Of a stretch of DNA of 64,000 bases, positions 25,478-34,296 are shown piece after piece. The stretch comes from RDYJ01 sp034931405 (GTDB lineage: Bacteria; Cyanobacteriota; Cyanobacteriia; Cyanobacteriales; Nostocaceae). Within the stretch, counting starts at the first letter, position 1. Each line of letters opens with the position of its first letter. The DNA is taken from contig NZ_JAYGHA010000003.1 of the NCBI RefSeq assembly GCF_034931405.1, positions 170,082-234,081 on the forward strand, in the 5' to 3' direction. Made by a program: the position numbers and the translations under genes. The notes beneath the pieces are model-generated. The model worked only from the letters and a program-made list of their open reading frames with translations. It made no database searches and was not told the origin of the DNA.

Positions 25478-27271
25478 TTAAATTTGCACTTTCGGTTTAA
25501 AAGTTGAAGCCACATGAAGTTCTTTCAACTGTTTTGTATCCACATTTGAAGGTGCATCTGTTAACAAACAACGGGCTTGTTGTGTCTTGGGAAAAGCAAT
25601 GACATCACGAATTGATTCTTCTCCAGCTAACAACATTACTAAACGGTCTACACCGTAAGCAATACCACCATGAGGAGGTGTACCATATTCAAAAGCTTCT
25701 AACAAAAAGCCAAATTTATTTTGTGCTTCTTCTGGTGATAAACCAATCGCTTCAAACACCTGTGATTGAATTTCTCGTTTATAAATTCGCAGACTTCCAC
25801 CACCAACTTCAAACCCATTTAACACCAAATCATAAGCTTGAGAGCGGGCGGTTTTCAAATCATTGATATCATCAGGATGGGGTGCTGTAAATGGATGATG
25901 TAATGCTTCTAATCTTTTCTCATCAGCATTCCATTCAAACATCGGAAATTCTGTAATCCAGAGTAAGTTAATTTTATCTGCTGGAATTAAATTAAATTCC
26001 CTAGCCACAAATTGGCGAATTCGGTCTAAAGTTTTATTCACAGTCCCAGTATCAGCGGCTGCAAATAATAATAAATGGCCTGGTTTTGCACCTGTGCGGG
26101 TTAAGATTTCCTGCTTTTGTTCTGGTGTCAAATTATCTTTAATTGCGCCGATGGTGTCAATTTCTCCATTTTCCCGCACGCGAATATAAGCTAAACCCTT
26201 CGCACCAGCTTCTGCTGCTTCTCTGAAAATGTCACCATTTGGTTTAATGCGAACATTAGAAATTGCATCATTACCGTTAGGAATGGGGAGAATTTTAACG
26301 ATTCCACCGTTAGAAATTGCATCTTTAAAAACTTTAAAACCAGAATCTTTTAAAACATCGGAAACATCAACTAATTCTAAACCGTAGCGGGTATCTGGCT
26401 TATCACTTCCATATTTATTCATCGCATCCGCGTAGGTGAGACGAGGAAAAGGACGAGGTAAATCAATTCCTTTAACGGTTTTGAAAATGTGACAAACTAA
26501 CTTTTCATTGAGTTCAAGAATCTCATTTTCCGACATGAAACTCATTTCCATGTCTAATTGTGTAAACTCTGGTTGTCTGTCTGCGCGTAAGTCTTCATCC
26601 CTAAAACATCGCGCCAGTTGATAGTATCTATCCATGCCTGATACCATCAATATCTGCTTAAATAGTTGGGGTGACTGCGGTAAAGCAAACCATTCACCTT
26701 CATTAACGCGACTGGGAATAATATAATCCCTCGCACCTTCAGGAGTAGAACGGGTGAGGATGGGGGTTTCAATTTCGATAAAACCTTCGTTATCTTCCAA
26801 ATAGCGCCGCACAGCTTTAATAACTTGGTGACGCAGTTGCATATTTTGCGCCATCCGTTCCCGTCGTAAGTCTAAATAACGATATTTTAACCGCAAGTCT
26901 TCCCGCACGTTTTCCGTGTCTGCGGTGGAAACTTGAAAAGGTAACTGTTTGCGGACAGCGTTGAGGAGTTCAATTTGATCCGCGTATATTTCGACTTCAC
27001 CAGTAGGGATACGAGAATTCAAGGATTCTGGGGGACGTTGTGTAACTCTACCTGTGATTTTAACAACGTATTCATTGCGGATGGCGTTAGCCTGTTCATA
27101 AGAGTCTGGGGTACGTTGCGGATCGCTAACGATTTGCACAATACCAGAGCGATCGCGCAAATCTAAGAATATCACACCCCCGTGATCGCGGCGACGGTCT
27201 ACCCATCCGTAAAAGGTAACAGTTTCTCCAATATGCTCTTTTCGGAGTTCGCCGCAATAGTGAGTTCGCAT
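25478..27271 (-). CDS. aspS: aspartyl-tRNA synthetase
   Basis: A 597-residue bacterial-type AspRS. The N-terminal OB anticodon domain has GWVDRRRDHGGVIFLDLRDR (in parts: GWVDRRRDHGG, IFLDLRDR). Class II motif 2 is YYQLARCFRDEDLRADRQPEF (FRDEDLR core), and a GAD insert with KGLAYIRV is present, typical of bacterial AspRS. Motif 3 is GGIAYGVDRLVMLL. It charges tRNA-Asp, and in lineages lacking AsnRS it can also mischarge tRNA-Asn; that cannot be judged here. ATG at 27271 immediately precedes RTHYCGELR, the normal start. Confidence 0.97.
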   Translation of the reverse strand: MRTHYCGELRKEHIGETVTFYGWVDRRRDHGGVIFLDLRDRSGIVQIVSDPQRTPDSYEQANAIRNEYVVKITGRVTQRPPESLNSRIPTGEVEIYADQIELLNAVRKQLPFQVSTADTENVREDLRLKYRYLDLRRERMAQNMQLRHQVIKAVRRYLEDNEGFIEIETPILTRSTPEGARDYIIPSRVNEGEWFALPQSPQLFKQILMVSGMDRYYQLARCFRDEDLRADRQPEFTQLDMEMSFMSENEILELNEKLVCHIFKTVKGIDLPRPFPRLTYADAMNKYGSDKPDTRYGLELVDVSDVLKDSGFKVFKDAISNGGIVKILPIPNGNDAISNVRIKPNGDIFREAAEAGAKGLAYIRVRENGEIDTIGAIKDNLTPEQKQEILTRTGAKPGHLLLFAAADTGTVNKTLDRIRQFVAREFNLIPADKINLLWITEFPMFEWNADEKRLEALHHPFTAPHPDDINDLKTARSQAYDLVLNGFEVGGGSLRIYKREIQSQVFEAIGLSPEEAQNKFGFLLEAFEYGTPPHGGIAYGVDRLVMLLAGEESIRDVIAFPKTQQARCLLTDAPSNVDTKQLKELHVASTFKPKVQI

Positions 27272-27384
27272 AATGATTAGTTTTTTTGTTTCGGGCTAGA
27301 TTGGATAAATGTCAAAGCTTTCCCATTATCTAGCATCAATAGTCATTGTAGTAGTTTTTGTTCTGGGAAAATCAGTTATTTTCG

Positions 27385-27445
27385 CCTTGGCGGTTAGAAA
27401 CCGCAGCTACACAGGCAAAACCAACCTTCATGGGTTTCAACCTTC
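27385..27445. repeat. dispersed repeat arm
   Basis: ttggcggttagaaaccgcag ctacacaggcaaaacc: a copy of the arm found at the left end of 2-161 and at 25365. It includes a small hairpin (gcggtt-agaa-accgc). It lies just beyond the 3' end of the small coiled-coil/TM gene. Confidence 0.55.
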
Positions 27446-27470
27446 TTGGTGTTCAGATCGTGTTCAGAAA

Positions 27471-27656
27471 TTACCTCTTAAAAACTGACGACACCACCGT
27501 AATTATCGTGGCACTGGCAATCAAACCGAAAGCCAAATTAACCAGTGACTGCGTAGCTTGTCTGTATACCTCAAATTTCTCATTTGATTTTGCCACATCA
27601 GTTTTTAATTCTTCGAGTGAATTTAAGATTTTTTGTTGAAACTCCTCTTGTGACAT
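27471..27656 (-). CDS. small tail-anchored coiled-coil protein
   Basis: A 61-residue product beginning MSQEEFQQKILNSL. The first 40 residues form a predicted charged coiled coil (LEELKTDVAKSNEKFEVYRQ), and residues about 40-58 form a hydrophobic helix (LVNLAFGLIASATIITVVSS). ATG 27656 follows AAGGAGAT at 7-nt spacing, which is a strong ribosome site, so I prefer it over a start 10 codons upstream. No family recognised; the layout suggests a tail-anchored membrane protein. Function unknown. Confidence 0.65.
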   Translation of the reverse strand: MSQEEFQQKILNSLEELKTDVAKSNEKFEVYRQATQSLVNLAFGLIASATIITVVSSVFKR

Positions 27657-27702
27657 TTTATTTATCTCCTTCTTAGTGAGGTACAAAGTTTTTAGGTTTT
27701 AG

Positions 27703-27804
27703 GGAACAGGGAACAGGGAACAGGGAACAGGGAACAGGGAACAGAAGGCAAAAGGCAAAAGGCAAAAGTTAATATTCTCCCCATCTCCCCATCTCCCCAT
27801 CTCC
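27703..27804. repeat. heptameric STRRs upstream of small gene / downstream of miaB
   Basis: GGGAACA units (about 27703-27744), GGCAAAA units (27747-27769) and CTCCCCAT-type units (27777-27800), mostly 7-nt period, run up to the stop codon of miaB. Confidence 0.8.
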
Positions 27805-29169
27805 CTACACCCCAACTGCTTCCCGCACTTCCACAGGTTCACCAGTTAAGCTAAAAGCGCGAACTTCGGTAATTTTCACCTTGACTATTTTTCCCTTGAG
27901 TTCGTTGATATCTCCTGTAAAGAAAGTGAGCCGGTTTCCTCCAGTTCTTCCCATCACCTGAGTTTTATCCTTGGTGTTTTGCTCTTCAACTAGGACTTCT
28001 TCGATTCTGCCAAAGTAACGCTGCGATCGCTCGGCTGCTTTAACATTAACTAAAAGGTTTAATCTTTGCAAGCGATCGCTCTTTACCTCTTCACTTAATT
28101 GATTATCCCACAAGGCCGCAGGTGTACCCGGACGTGGTGAATAAGCAGCAGTATTCAATAAATCAAAACCAATATCATCTACCAATTGCATCGTATTTTC
28201 AAACTGTTCCTCTGTCTCCCCTGGAAAACCCACAATCGCATCTGCACTAATGGAAGCATCCGGCATATAACAGCGAATTGTATCAATAATTCGGCGATAT
28301 TTCTCATGGGTATAACCCCGTGACATTGCCTTTAAAAGCTCATTATCCCCAGACTGAAAGGGAATATGGAAATGTTCGCACACCTTTGGTAATTCCGCAC
28401 AAGCTTTAATTAATCGTTCTGTAAAATAACGGGGATGACTCGTAGCAAATCTGATCCTTTCAATTCCTGGCACATCATGAACATAATAAAGTAAATCTGT
28501 CAAGGTGTGCAAGTGACGACCTTCGCTAGTTGAACCTGGTAAATCTCTACCATAAGCATCAATATTTTGACCCAGCAGAGTCACTTCTTTATAACCTTTT
28601 CTGCCTAATTCTTCCATTTCGGCGCGAATAGCAGCAGGTGTGCGAGATTGTTCAACACCACGCACATTAGGAACTACACAATAAGTACAACGTTCATTAC
28701 AGCCATAAATTACATTTACCCAAGCTGTAACTTTACTATCTCGGCGTGGTTGGGTAATATCTTCTAAAATATGCACCTCTTCCGTAGCCACCACCTGATT
28801 ACCATCAAAAACCGATTCCAGCAAGTCTTTGAGGCGGTTAGCGTGTTGGGGACCCATCACCAAATCTAATTCTGGTACACGACGCAACAGTGCTTCACCT
28901 TCTTGTTGAGCGACGCAACCAGCAACCACTAAAGTTAAATCAGCTTGTCCATGCTTGCGTTTTGCCTGTCTACCTAAATAAGAATAGACTTTCTGTTCCG
29001 CATTATCCCGAATTGTACAAGTATTATAAAGAATCAAATTCGCATCATTAGGATCTTCTGACCATTCAAAGCCCATATCTTCTAGTATGCCAGCCATGCG
29101 CTCTGAATCGGCTTTATTCATTTGGCAACCGAAGGTAGTAATGTGGTAGCGGCGGGATGAAGTGGTCAT
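27805..29169 (-). CDS. miaB: tRNA-2-methylthio-N6-isopentenyladenosine synthase
   Basis: MiaB is a radical-SAM enzyme that adds a methylthio group to i6A37 in tRNAs reading UNN codons. The 454-residue product shows the N-terminal UPF0004 cysteines (TFGCQMN, NTCTIRDNAEQK, VVAGCVAQQ), the radical-SAM cluster motif CNERCTYCVVP, FPGETEEQF and a C-terminal TRAM domain (NRLTFFTGD...GKIVKVKITE). Both Fe-S cluster sites are complete. The stop codon adjoins a block of short tandem repeats. Start ATG at 29169 precedes the TFGCQMN motif by about a dozen residues, as usual. Confidence 0.96.
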   Translation of the reverse strand: MTTSSRRYHITTFGCQMNKADSERMAGILEDMGFEWSEDPNDANLILYNTCTIRDNAEQKVYSYLGRQAKRKHGQADLTLVVAGCVAQQEGEALLRRVPELDLVMGPQHANRLKDLLESVFDGNQVVATEEVHILEDITQPRRDSKVTAWVNVIYGCNERCTYCVVPNVRGVEQSRTPAAIRAEMEELGRKGYKEVTLLGQNIDAYGRDLPGSTSEGRHLHTLTDLLYYVHDVPGIERIRFATSHPRYFTERLIKACAELPKVCEHFHIPFQSGDNELLKAMSRGYTHEKYRRIIDTIRCYMPDASISADAIVGFPGETEEQFENTMQLVDDIGFDLLNTAAYSPRPGTPAALWDNQLSEEVKSDRLQRLNLLVNVKAAERSQRYFGRIEEVLVEEQNTKDKTQVMGRTGGNRLTFFTGDINELKGKIVKVKITEVRAFSLTGEPVEVREAVGV

Positions 29170-29275
29170 AGGAAATTACGCTTAATTAGTATCATGTATT
29201 TTAAGTCTATTTACCATTTTATCGAAATTCACTGATGGAACAAAGGCAACAGCTAAAATATTAAACAAGTTCTAT

Positions 29276-30262
29276 ATGGAAAAGATATTGGAATATCAAA
29301 CAGACTGTCATTTGCATTTGAGTAGCAGTGTAATTATTCCCAGCTTTCAAAGGCCTGATAAATTGACTCGTTGTTTACAAAGTCTAGCGCATCAGACAGT
29401 ATTACCGAATGAGGTAATTGTTGTGTGGCAAGCTGAGGACATGATAACACGAGACGCTGTTGCACAACTACAGTCCACTCTGCCCTATGCTCTCAAACTT
29501 TTACATTGTCCAGAAGCTGGAGTTGTCACCGCTGAAAATACTGCTTTAGCAGCAGCTACAGGGGAAATCATCTTGCTTTGTGATGATGATGTCGTCACAC
29601 CGACAGGTTGGGTTGCTAGACATCTTTCATTTTACGCAGATCCAAGCATCGGTGCTGTAGGTGGTTCAGCGAATAATCATCATCTTGATGGTACTGTCTT
29701 TCTCAAACGTAACATTCAACCAATAGGTCAACTAACTTGGTATGGAAAAACCTATGGTAATATGTACGATCAAACAGAAGAATGGATTGACCTTTCTCCC
29801 ATAAAGGTTGATCATCTTGTTGGTTATAATTTAAGTATTAGACGTGCTGCATTTAACTGTTTTGAAAGTAGCTTTAAGCCTTACTGGCAAATGTTTGAGC
29901 TTGATGTTTGTTTACAAGTGAAGCAACGTGGATATCAAATATTATTTGACTTTCAAAATGTTGTAGATCATTATCCCACCAATACAGCTTATGTTGGTGG
30001 AAGAGATGGTGATTTAGAAATCAAGATTTTCAATGCTGGCTATAATCATGCTTTAGTGCTGGCTAAACATAGTCCTATATCTCTATACATCCCCCGACTC
30101 ATATATTTGTTGTTGGTTGGTTCTCTGGGTTCTCCTGGATTCTTAGCGAGTTTATTGGCAATAAAGCGTTATGGTAATTTACAAAGAGAATTACAAATTT
30201 TAGTTAAATCATTACGATACAAAATTGCAGGTTGGCAAAAAGGATTAGAACTAAAAAATTAG
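29276..30262 (+). CDS. GT-A family 2 glycosyltransferase
   Basis: A 328-residue family 2 glycosyltransferase. The nucleotide-sugar domain begins SVIIPSFQRPDKLTRCLQSL, the metal-binding DDD is in LLCDDDVVTP, and a conserved acidic motif region with FELDVCLQVKQRGYQI follows, with YHALV-type C-terminus. A hydrophobic stretch near 275-300 (LIYLLLVGSLGSPGFLASLL) suggests membrane association. Donor and acceptor sugars are unknown; in this setting it may act on exopolysaccharide or heterocyst envelope glycans, but there is no cluster to support that. Start ATG at 29276 has no clear ribosome site; it diverges from miaB. Confidence 0.85.
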   Translation: MEKILEYQTDCHLHLSSSVIIPSFQRPDKLTRCLQSLAHQTVLPNEVIVVWQAEDMITRDAVAQLQSTLPYALKLLHCPEAGVVTAENTALAAATGEIILLCDDDVVTPTGWVARHLSFYADPSIGAVGGSANNHHLDGTVFLKRNIQPIGQLTWYGKTYGNMYDQTEEWIDLSPIKVDHLVGYNLSIRRAAFNCFESSFKPYWQMFELDVCLQVKQRGYQILFDFQNVVDHYPTNTAYVGGRDGDLEIKIFNAGYNHALVLAKHSPISLYIPRLIYLLLVGSLGSPGFLASLLAIKRYGNLQRELQILVKSLRYKIAGWQKGLELKN

Positions 30263-30529
30263 CAAAATGTTGGTTATTTTTATTATTTTTAGATTAAAAA
30301 ATCTCTCTCTATAGTTAGATGAAATTGGCATTTTTCAAAATTTTTGCAGTATTTCAACACAAAAATATGACTTCAGCTAGAGGCTAATTTCATATTAAAA
30401 CACCTAAACTTGTTCAAAGTTGTTCCTATTAATAGCTCAAACCATTGCCAAAAATATGGTAATTGCGGTATGGCTCAATAATTTGGCAATGAATTTAATT
30501 TAATTATGATCCTGGATCAGGAGGAATAG
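30263..30529. other. intergenic region upstream of lipoprotein pair
   Basis: 267 bp, AT-rich, without a gene. A ggaggaa ribosome site at the end (about 30519-30526) serves the GTG start of the first lipoprotein. Confidence 0.35.
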
Positions 30530-30706
30530 GTGAAAAATTTGATTAATTTCTTAAAGAACCGGCAAATCCGCCAGATTGTAACTATCTTTTTAGCTGGAAT
30601 ATTGTTGATTGTTAGTACGGCTTGTAGTGGAGTAAATCTTTTAAAAGACAAAGCAGATGAAGCAAGTGCTAGACCTGAATTACAAAAAAAATCCAGCATT
30701 AGGTAG
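30530..30706 (+). CDS. 58-residue lipoprotein
   Basis: GTG at 30530, preceded by GGAGGAATAG, opens a 58-codon frame. The product has a basic start (KNLINFLKNRQIRQ), hydrophobic core VTIFLAGILLIVSTA and a lipobox ending ...STAC, followed by SGVNLLKDKADEASARPEL. The mature part would be only about 28 residues on a lipid anchor. It is shorter than the usual gene-size cut-off. It shares organisation with the next gene (basic N-terminus, FLAG/LLAAT core, lipobox) 46 bp downstream, so the pair probably arose by duplication or acts together. Function unknown. Confidence 0.65.
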   Translation: MKNLINFLKNRQIRQIVTIFLAGILLIVSTACSGVNLLKDKADEASARPELQKKSSIR

Positions 30707-30752
30707 ATAAATTAGATTTTTTATTCAGTCAAAAAACTAGAAGGAGAAAAAT

Positions 30753-31355
30753 ATGAAAAAGTTAACTACTTTGTTACAAAATTTGCGCCCAGTGAAAATA
30801 TTAAGTGTATTATTGGCAGCCACTTTCCTATTTTTAATCCAAGCTTGTAATCGTCCCACTATAGCTGGACAACCACCACAACCTGCGGGACAACCACCGA
30901 ATGTGAAAAGATATGATCCGACAAAAGATTATCCTATTTCTCCTTATAAAGGGGGGATGAATAATTTTAGTGATGTTGATCCCAGAGCCAAAGCGGCGGA
31001 AAAATCAGCCAGATATAAAGCCGATGAGCTAATAGAAAATGCTCAGAGAAATATTGAACGCAAGGGAATTGATAGTAACGAGCAATATATCCGTAATTAT
31101 CGGCAAGGAACACCTTTTGGTGAACGGGTAAAAAACTTAGGTGAAGACGTAGGCAGTTCATCTGAAGAATTGCGAGAAGGAGTAACGAAAGGAACTCAAA
31201 GAGGAGTTGAAAATCTGCAAGAAAATGTTGAAAATGCGGCTAAAGATTTAAGTAAAAATTTACAGCGTGGAACTGAAGATATTGGTAAAAATATTCAACG
31301 CCGCGCCGAAGATACAGGAGAAGCAGTAAATAGAACTTTCAGAGAAGCTGATTGA
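30753..31355 (+). CDS. 200-residue lipoprotein with amphipathic repeats
   Basis: The signal region KILSVLLAATFLFLIQAC ends in a lipobox (IQAC). A Pro/Gly-rich linker (PPQPAGQPPNVKRYD) and a mid-region with DVDPRAKAAEKSARYKAD follow. The C-terminal 70 residues are repeated 11-residue-like amphipathic helices (GTQRGVENLQENVENAAKDL, KNLQRGTEDIGKNIQRRAED) recalling LEA or apolipoprotein-like proteins. I know similar lipoproteins from Nostoc but not their function; a stress or envelope role is inference. An AGAAGGAGAAAAAT ribosome region precedes the ATG. Confidence 0.8.
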   Translation: MKKLTTLLQNLRPVKILSVLLAATFLFLIQACNRPTIAGQPPQPAGQPPNVKRYDPTKDYPISPYKGGMNNFSDVDPRAKAAEKSARYKADELIENAQRNIERKGIDSNEQYIRNYRQGTPFGERVKNLGEDVGSSSEELREGVTKGTQRGVENLQENVENAAKDLSKNLQRGTEDIGKNIQRRAEDTGEAVNRTFREAD

Positions 31356-31369
31356 AATTAAGAAGAATG

Positions 31370-31760
31370 CAGGAGTAGGGGCATTCGCGAAGCATTCGGG
31401 CGATAAATTATCGGTTTTTTCCCATGTAGGGGCGAAGCATTCGGGCGATAAATTATCGGTTTTCTCCCAAGTTTATTTTCCGAATGCTTCGCCCTTACGT
31501 CGAATGCTTCGCCCTTACGNNNNNNNNNNNNNNNNNNNNNNNNNNNNNNNNNNNNNNNNNNNNNNNNNNNNNNNNNNNNNNNNNNNNNNNNNNNNNNNNN
31601 NNNNNNNNNNNNNNNNNNNNNNNNNNNNNNNNNNNNNNNNNNNNNNNNNNNNNNNNNNNNNNNNNNNNNNNNNNNNNNNNNNNNNNNNNNNNNNNNNNNN
31701 NNNNNNNCCGAATGCTTCGCCCTTACGCCGAATGCTTCGCCCTTGCACTAAATGCTGATG
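31370..31760. repeat. tandem/inverted repeat cluster around an assembly gap
   Basis: Two direct copies of a unit containing gcgaagcattcgggcgataa with attatcggttt (31383-31465) are followed by several copies of CCGAATGCTTCGCCCTTACG (31480-31519 and 31708-31748). The second unit is the reverse complement of part of the first (gaagcattcgg). The cluster brackets the gap, so the gap almost certainly contains more copies. Confidence 0.75.
31520..31707. other. assembly gap (188 N)
   Basis: Undetermined bases. Any open frame read across it is meaningless. Confidence 0.99.
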
Positions 31761-31857
31761 CTTCCAGTCCCGTCAGGGATAAGCCCGGACAGGAGTCAGG
31801 AGTTTTTGATTTTTTGATTTGCAAGTCTCTTGGGGCAGAATTAACACCTGCCCTATT

Positions 31858-33132
31858 TTATTGTTGATGTTGTAAATACCAATTATGTAGCACCAAACGT
31901 TGAATTTCCCGCCAGGGAATATTATGTTTTCGTGCTAAGTCTGCACAATCTTCATATTCTGGCTGTACGTTAGTAATTATTTTCTCTGTTGCTTCTCCTT
32001 TCCAGGCTACTTTAATACTCACTTTGCCATAAGGGGTTTCCACTTGTTGAATTTCCCGTTGTAAAATGCTGCGTTGTCCAGTAGTGCGACGAATTCCTAA
32101 AGTTGTGGTTTCACGAAATAAAATATCCTCACACCTGACTAAATCTTCTGGATGACAAATAACAGTTAATAAAAACCCAGGGCGTGATTTTTTCATCCCG
32201 ATAGCTTGGGTAAAGACATCCACCGCACCAGCAGCAAATAAAGCATCAAAGACATAGCCGATAGCTTGAGGATTTAAATCATCAATTTGGGTTTCTAAGA
32301 CAGAAATTGTTGCTAAATTGGGGCTAGTATCGGCAAAATCAGGAATCTTTGTGTTTTCATTTGCACTTTCACCGAGCCACAGCCGTAGTATATTGGGGAT
32401 GGGTAAATCGAGAGAACCTGCTCCTAGTCCCACTTGTTTGAGGGTAATTGGCGGTGGTGAACCAAAACTTCTAGCTAAAGTAGTGGCGATCGCTGCCCCT
32501 GTGGGTGTCACCAGTTCTTTTTCAATGCCGTTGCTATAAACTGGACAACTCCGCATTTCCCACAATTTCAATACTGCGGGTACTGGTACTGCCATCTGTC
32601 CGTGTGCAGCGCGAACAGTTCCCCCACCAGTTGGAAACGGTGAGCAGTATATAAAGGGTAATTCCTCGTGATTGCTGTCGATACCCAACCAATCTAAACC
32701 CAAGCAAGTACCGACAATATCCACAATCGCGTCTACAGCACCCACTTCATGAAAATGAACTTTTTCCGGTTCAATGCCATGTACTGCCCCTTCTGCCACT
32801 GCTAACTGGCGGAATACCTCTAAACTCCAAGCTTCCGCCCTTGTTGGTAACTTGGCTTTGAGAATCATCTCCTCTATTTCTGGTAGATGACGGCCATGAT
32901 GATGAGAATGTTCATGATCATGGTGGTGATGTACTAAATCGACGTGAATTTTAGTTGCTTGCTGAGTTTGCCTGTGGACAAGTTCTGCCCGTAATTGGTA
33001 TTCATGCTCAATGCCTAAAGTATTGAGTTTTTCCACTAAATACTCTAGGGGAACACCCAGACTTACTAAAGCACCCAGACACATATCACCAGAAATTCCC
33101 GTTGGACATTGAAAATAAGCAATTTTATTCAT
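31858..33132 (-). CDS. larC: nickel pincer cofactor biosynthesis protein LarC
   Basis: The 424-residue product matches LarC (DUF111): the N-terminal YFQCPTGISGDMCLGALVSLG, a His-rich stretch at about 68-82 (HHHHDHEHSHHH), VHFHEVGAVDAIVDIVGTC, GGGTVRAAHGQMAVPVPAV and TPTGAAIATTLA. LarC is a CTP-dependent cyclometallase that inserts Ni into the P2TMN pyridinium to finish the lactate-racemase cofactor. It is a single uninterrupted frame here, whereas some Lactobacillus genes are split by a programmed frameshift. No larA, larB or larE is in the window. An alpha-hydroxyacid oxidase lies 17 kb away. Confidence 0.93.
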   Translation of the reverse strand: MNKIAYFQCPTGISGDMCLGALVSLGVPLEYLVEKLNTLGIEHEYQLRAELVHRQTQQATKIHVDLVHHHHDHEHSHHHGRHLPEIEEMILKAKLPTRAEAWSLEVFRQLAVAEGAVHGIEPEKVHFHEVGAVDAIVDIVGTCLGLDWLGIDSNHEELPFIYCSPFPTGGGTVRAAHGQMAVPVPAVLKLWEMRSCPVYSNGIEKELVTPTGAAIATTLARSFGSPPPITLKQVGLGAGSLDLPIPNILRLWLGESANENTKIPDFADTSPNLATISVLETQIDDLNPQAIGYVFDALFAAGAVDVFTQAIGMKKSRPGFLLTVICHPEDLVRCEDILFRETTTLGIRRTTGQRSILQREIQQVETPYGKVSIKVAWKGEATEKIITNVQPEYEDCADLARKHNIPWREIQRLVLHNWYLQHQQ

Positions 33133-33139
33133 AAATTAT

Positions 33140-33262
33140 TTGGGTAATGGGTAATTGGTAATTGGTAATGGTAATACTATTCACATTACCAGTCCCCAGT
33201 CACCAGTCCCCAATCACCTGTCACCAATCACCTGTCACCAATCCCCAGTCCCCAATCCCCAG
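33140..33262. repeat. mixed heptameric STRRs
   Basis: gtaattg units (33143-33170) followed by about ten ccccagt/caccaat/cacctgt units (33188-33262), all on a 7-nt period, occupy the whole gap between larC and the Sua5/YciO gene and stop directly before its ATG. Confidence 0.8.
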
Positions 33263-33264
33263 TC

Positions 33265-33924
33265 ATGGCCAAGATTTTTGCAATTCATCCTGATAATCCT
33301 CAAAACCGCCGTATAGATGATATAAAGTTGGCGCTGTCTAGTGGCGCTATCATGCTCTACCCTACTGATACAGTCTATGCAATTGGTTGTGATTTGAATG
33401 CCAAGTCGGCGGTGGAAAGAGTGCGGCAAATAAAGCAGTTAGCAAATGATAAACCACTGACCTTTTTATGTCCTTCTCTTTCTAATGTGGCAACTTATGC
33501 CTTCGTAAGTGATACAGCCTATCGGATTATGAAGCGTTTGATACCAGGTCCCTACACTTTTTTGCTACCTGCTACCAAGTTAGTACCGCGACTGGTGCAA
33601 AGTCCCAAGCGAAAAACTACAGGAATTAGAGTGCCAGATCACAATGTATGTTTGGCATTGCTGGAAGCGTTAGGAAATCCAATTATTTCCACTTCGGCAC
33701 ATTTACCACCAAATGACACAGATGATGAAATACTGGGAATAGATTCTGAATCTATTCTGTCACGGGTAGAGCTATTTGACCGTTTAGATAACTTGGTGGA
33801 TATCATTATTGATACAGGTGAAGAACCTACGTATCATGTTTCTACTATTTTAGACTTGACGGATGAAGAACCAGTTATTACACGGAGGGGGTTAGGTTGG
33901 GAAGCAGCAGCAGCTTGGGTATAA
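33265..33924 (+). CDS. Sua5/YciO/YrdC-family threonylcarbamoyl-AMP synthase
   Basis: A 219-residue YrdC-fold protein with IMLYPTDTVYAIGCD, RIRQIKQ-like VRQIKQLANDKPLTFLC, PGPYTFLLPA, GIRVPDH and the ISTSAHLPP segment. Sua5/TsaC makes the threonylcarbamoyl-adenylate used for t6A37 in ANN-decoding tRNAs; YciO paralogues share the fold. The KxR...SxN signature is partly changed (STSAH in place of STSAN), which points to the YciO-like branch. An upstream repeat array replaces a normal ribosome site. It could be the sole TsaC or a second paralogue. Confidence 0.85.
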   Translation: MAKIFAIHPDNPQNRRIDDIKLALSSGAIMLYPTDTVYAIGCDLNAKSAVERVRQIKQLANDKPLTFLCPSLSNVATYAFVSDTAYRIMKRLIPGPYTFLLPATKLVPRLVQSPKRKTTGIRVPDHNVCLALLEALGNPIISTSAHLPPNDTDDEILGIDSESILSRVELFDRLDNLVDIIIDTGEEPTYHVSTILDLTDEEPVITRRGLGWEAAAAWV

Positions 33925-33984
33925 TAATTAAGTTTTACAGATACAACCCTCTGTTACGCAAATTGTGATAAACATACTCCAATT

Positions 33985-34155
33985 TTGAAATTGTCATACT
34001 CACAGACGCTGGGATCACGGAAAAAGGGATGGCGGTCAATCTTGGCATTGCTAGGATTTGGATTAATTGCAGTTCCTTCTCAATACCGATATCTCATCTA
34101 TGATTTAGTTGCTGATCAAAAAAGCGACACACTTGATAGGCTCCTTAACTTCTGA
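33985..34155 (+). CDS. possible truncated exported protein (56 residues)
   Basis: From TTG 33985 a 56-codon frame encodes a basic start (SRKKGWRS), a hydrophobic segment ILALLGFGLIAVP and SQYRYLIYDLVADQ, then stops. It looks like a signal-anchor and the first residues of a longer protein cut short. No ATG is available and no ribosome site is evident. It may be a gene remnant upstream of the HetZ-family gene; I do not recognise the parent protein. Confidence 0.3.
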   Translation: MKLSYSQTLGSRKKGWRSILALLGFGLIAVPSQYRYLIYDLVADQKSDTLDRLLNF

Positions 34156-34296
34156 AATTTCCTACAGTCTTATATGTGAACAGTTTCTGCTGCGAACCTT
34201 GATGGATTTATGCCAGCCAAATTCTCCAGTGATGACTGTCTTTAAGCACTGTGTCTGCATTTTAGTTAAGGTGCAATACCAATTCCAGGAAAAGTC

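Noticed and set aside
27703..27804. A second CRISPR-like array
   Set aside because: Units are 7 bp with no spacers; they are STRRs.
31484..31867. 127-codon frame across the first assembly gap
   Set aside because: Most of it is unknown bases, and the flanks are tandem repeats (repeated MLRPY peptide).
31858..33132. Programmed frameshift in larC as seen in some lactobacilli
   Set aside because: The frame is continuous from start to stop with all conserved blocks in one phase.
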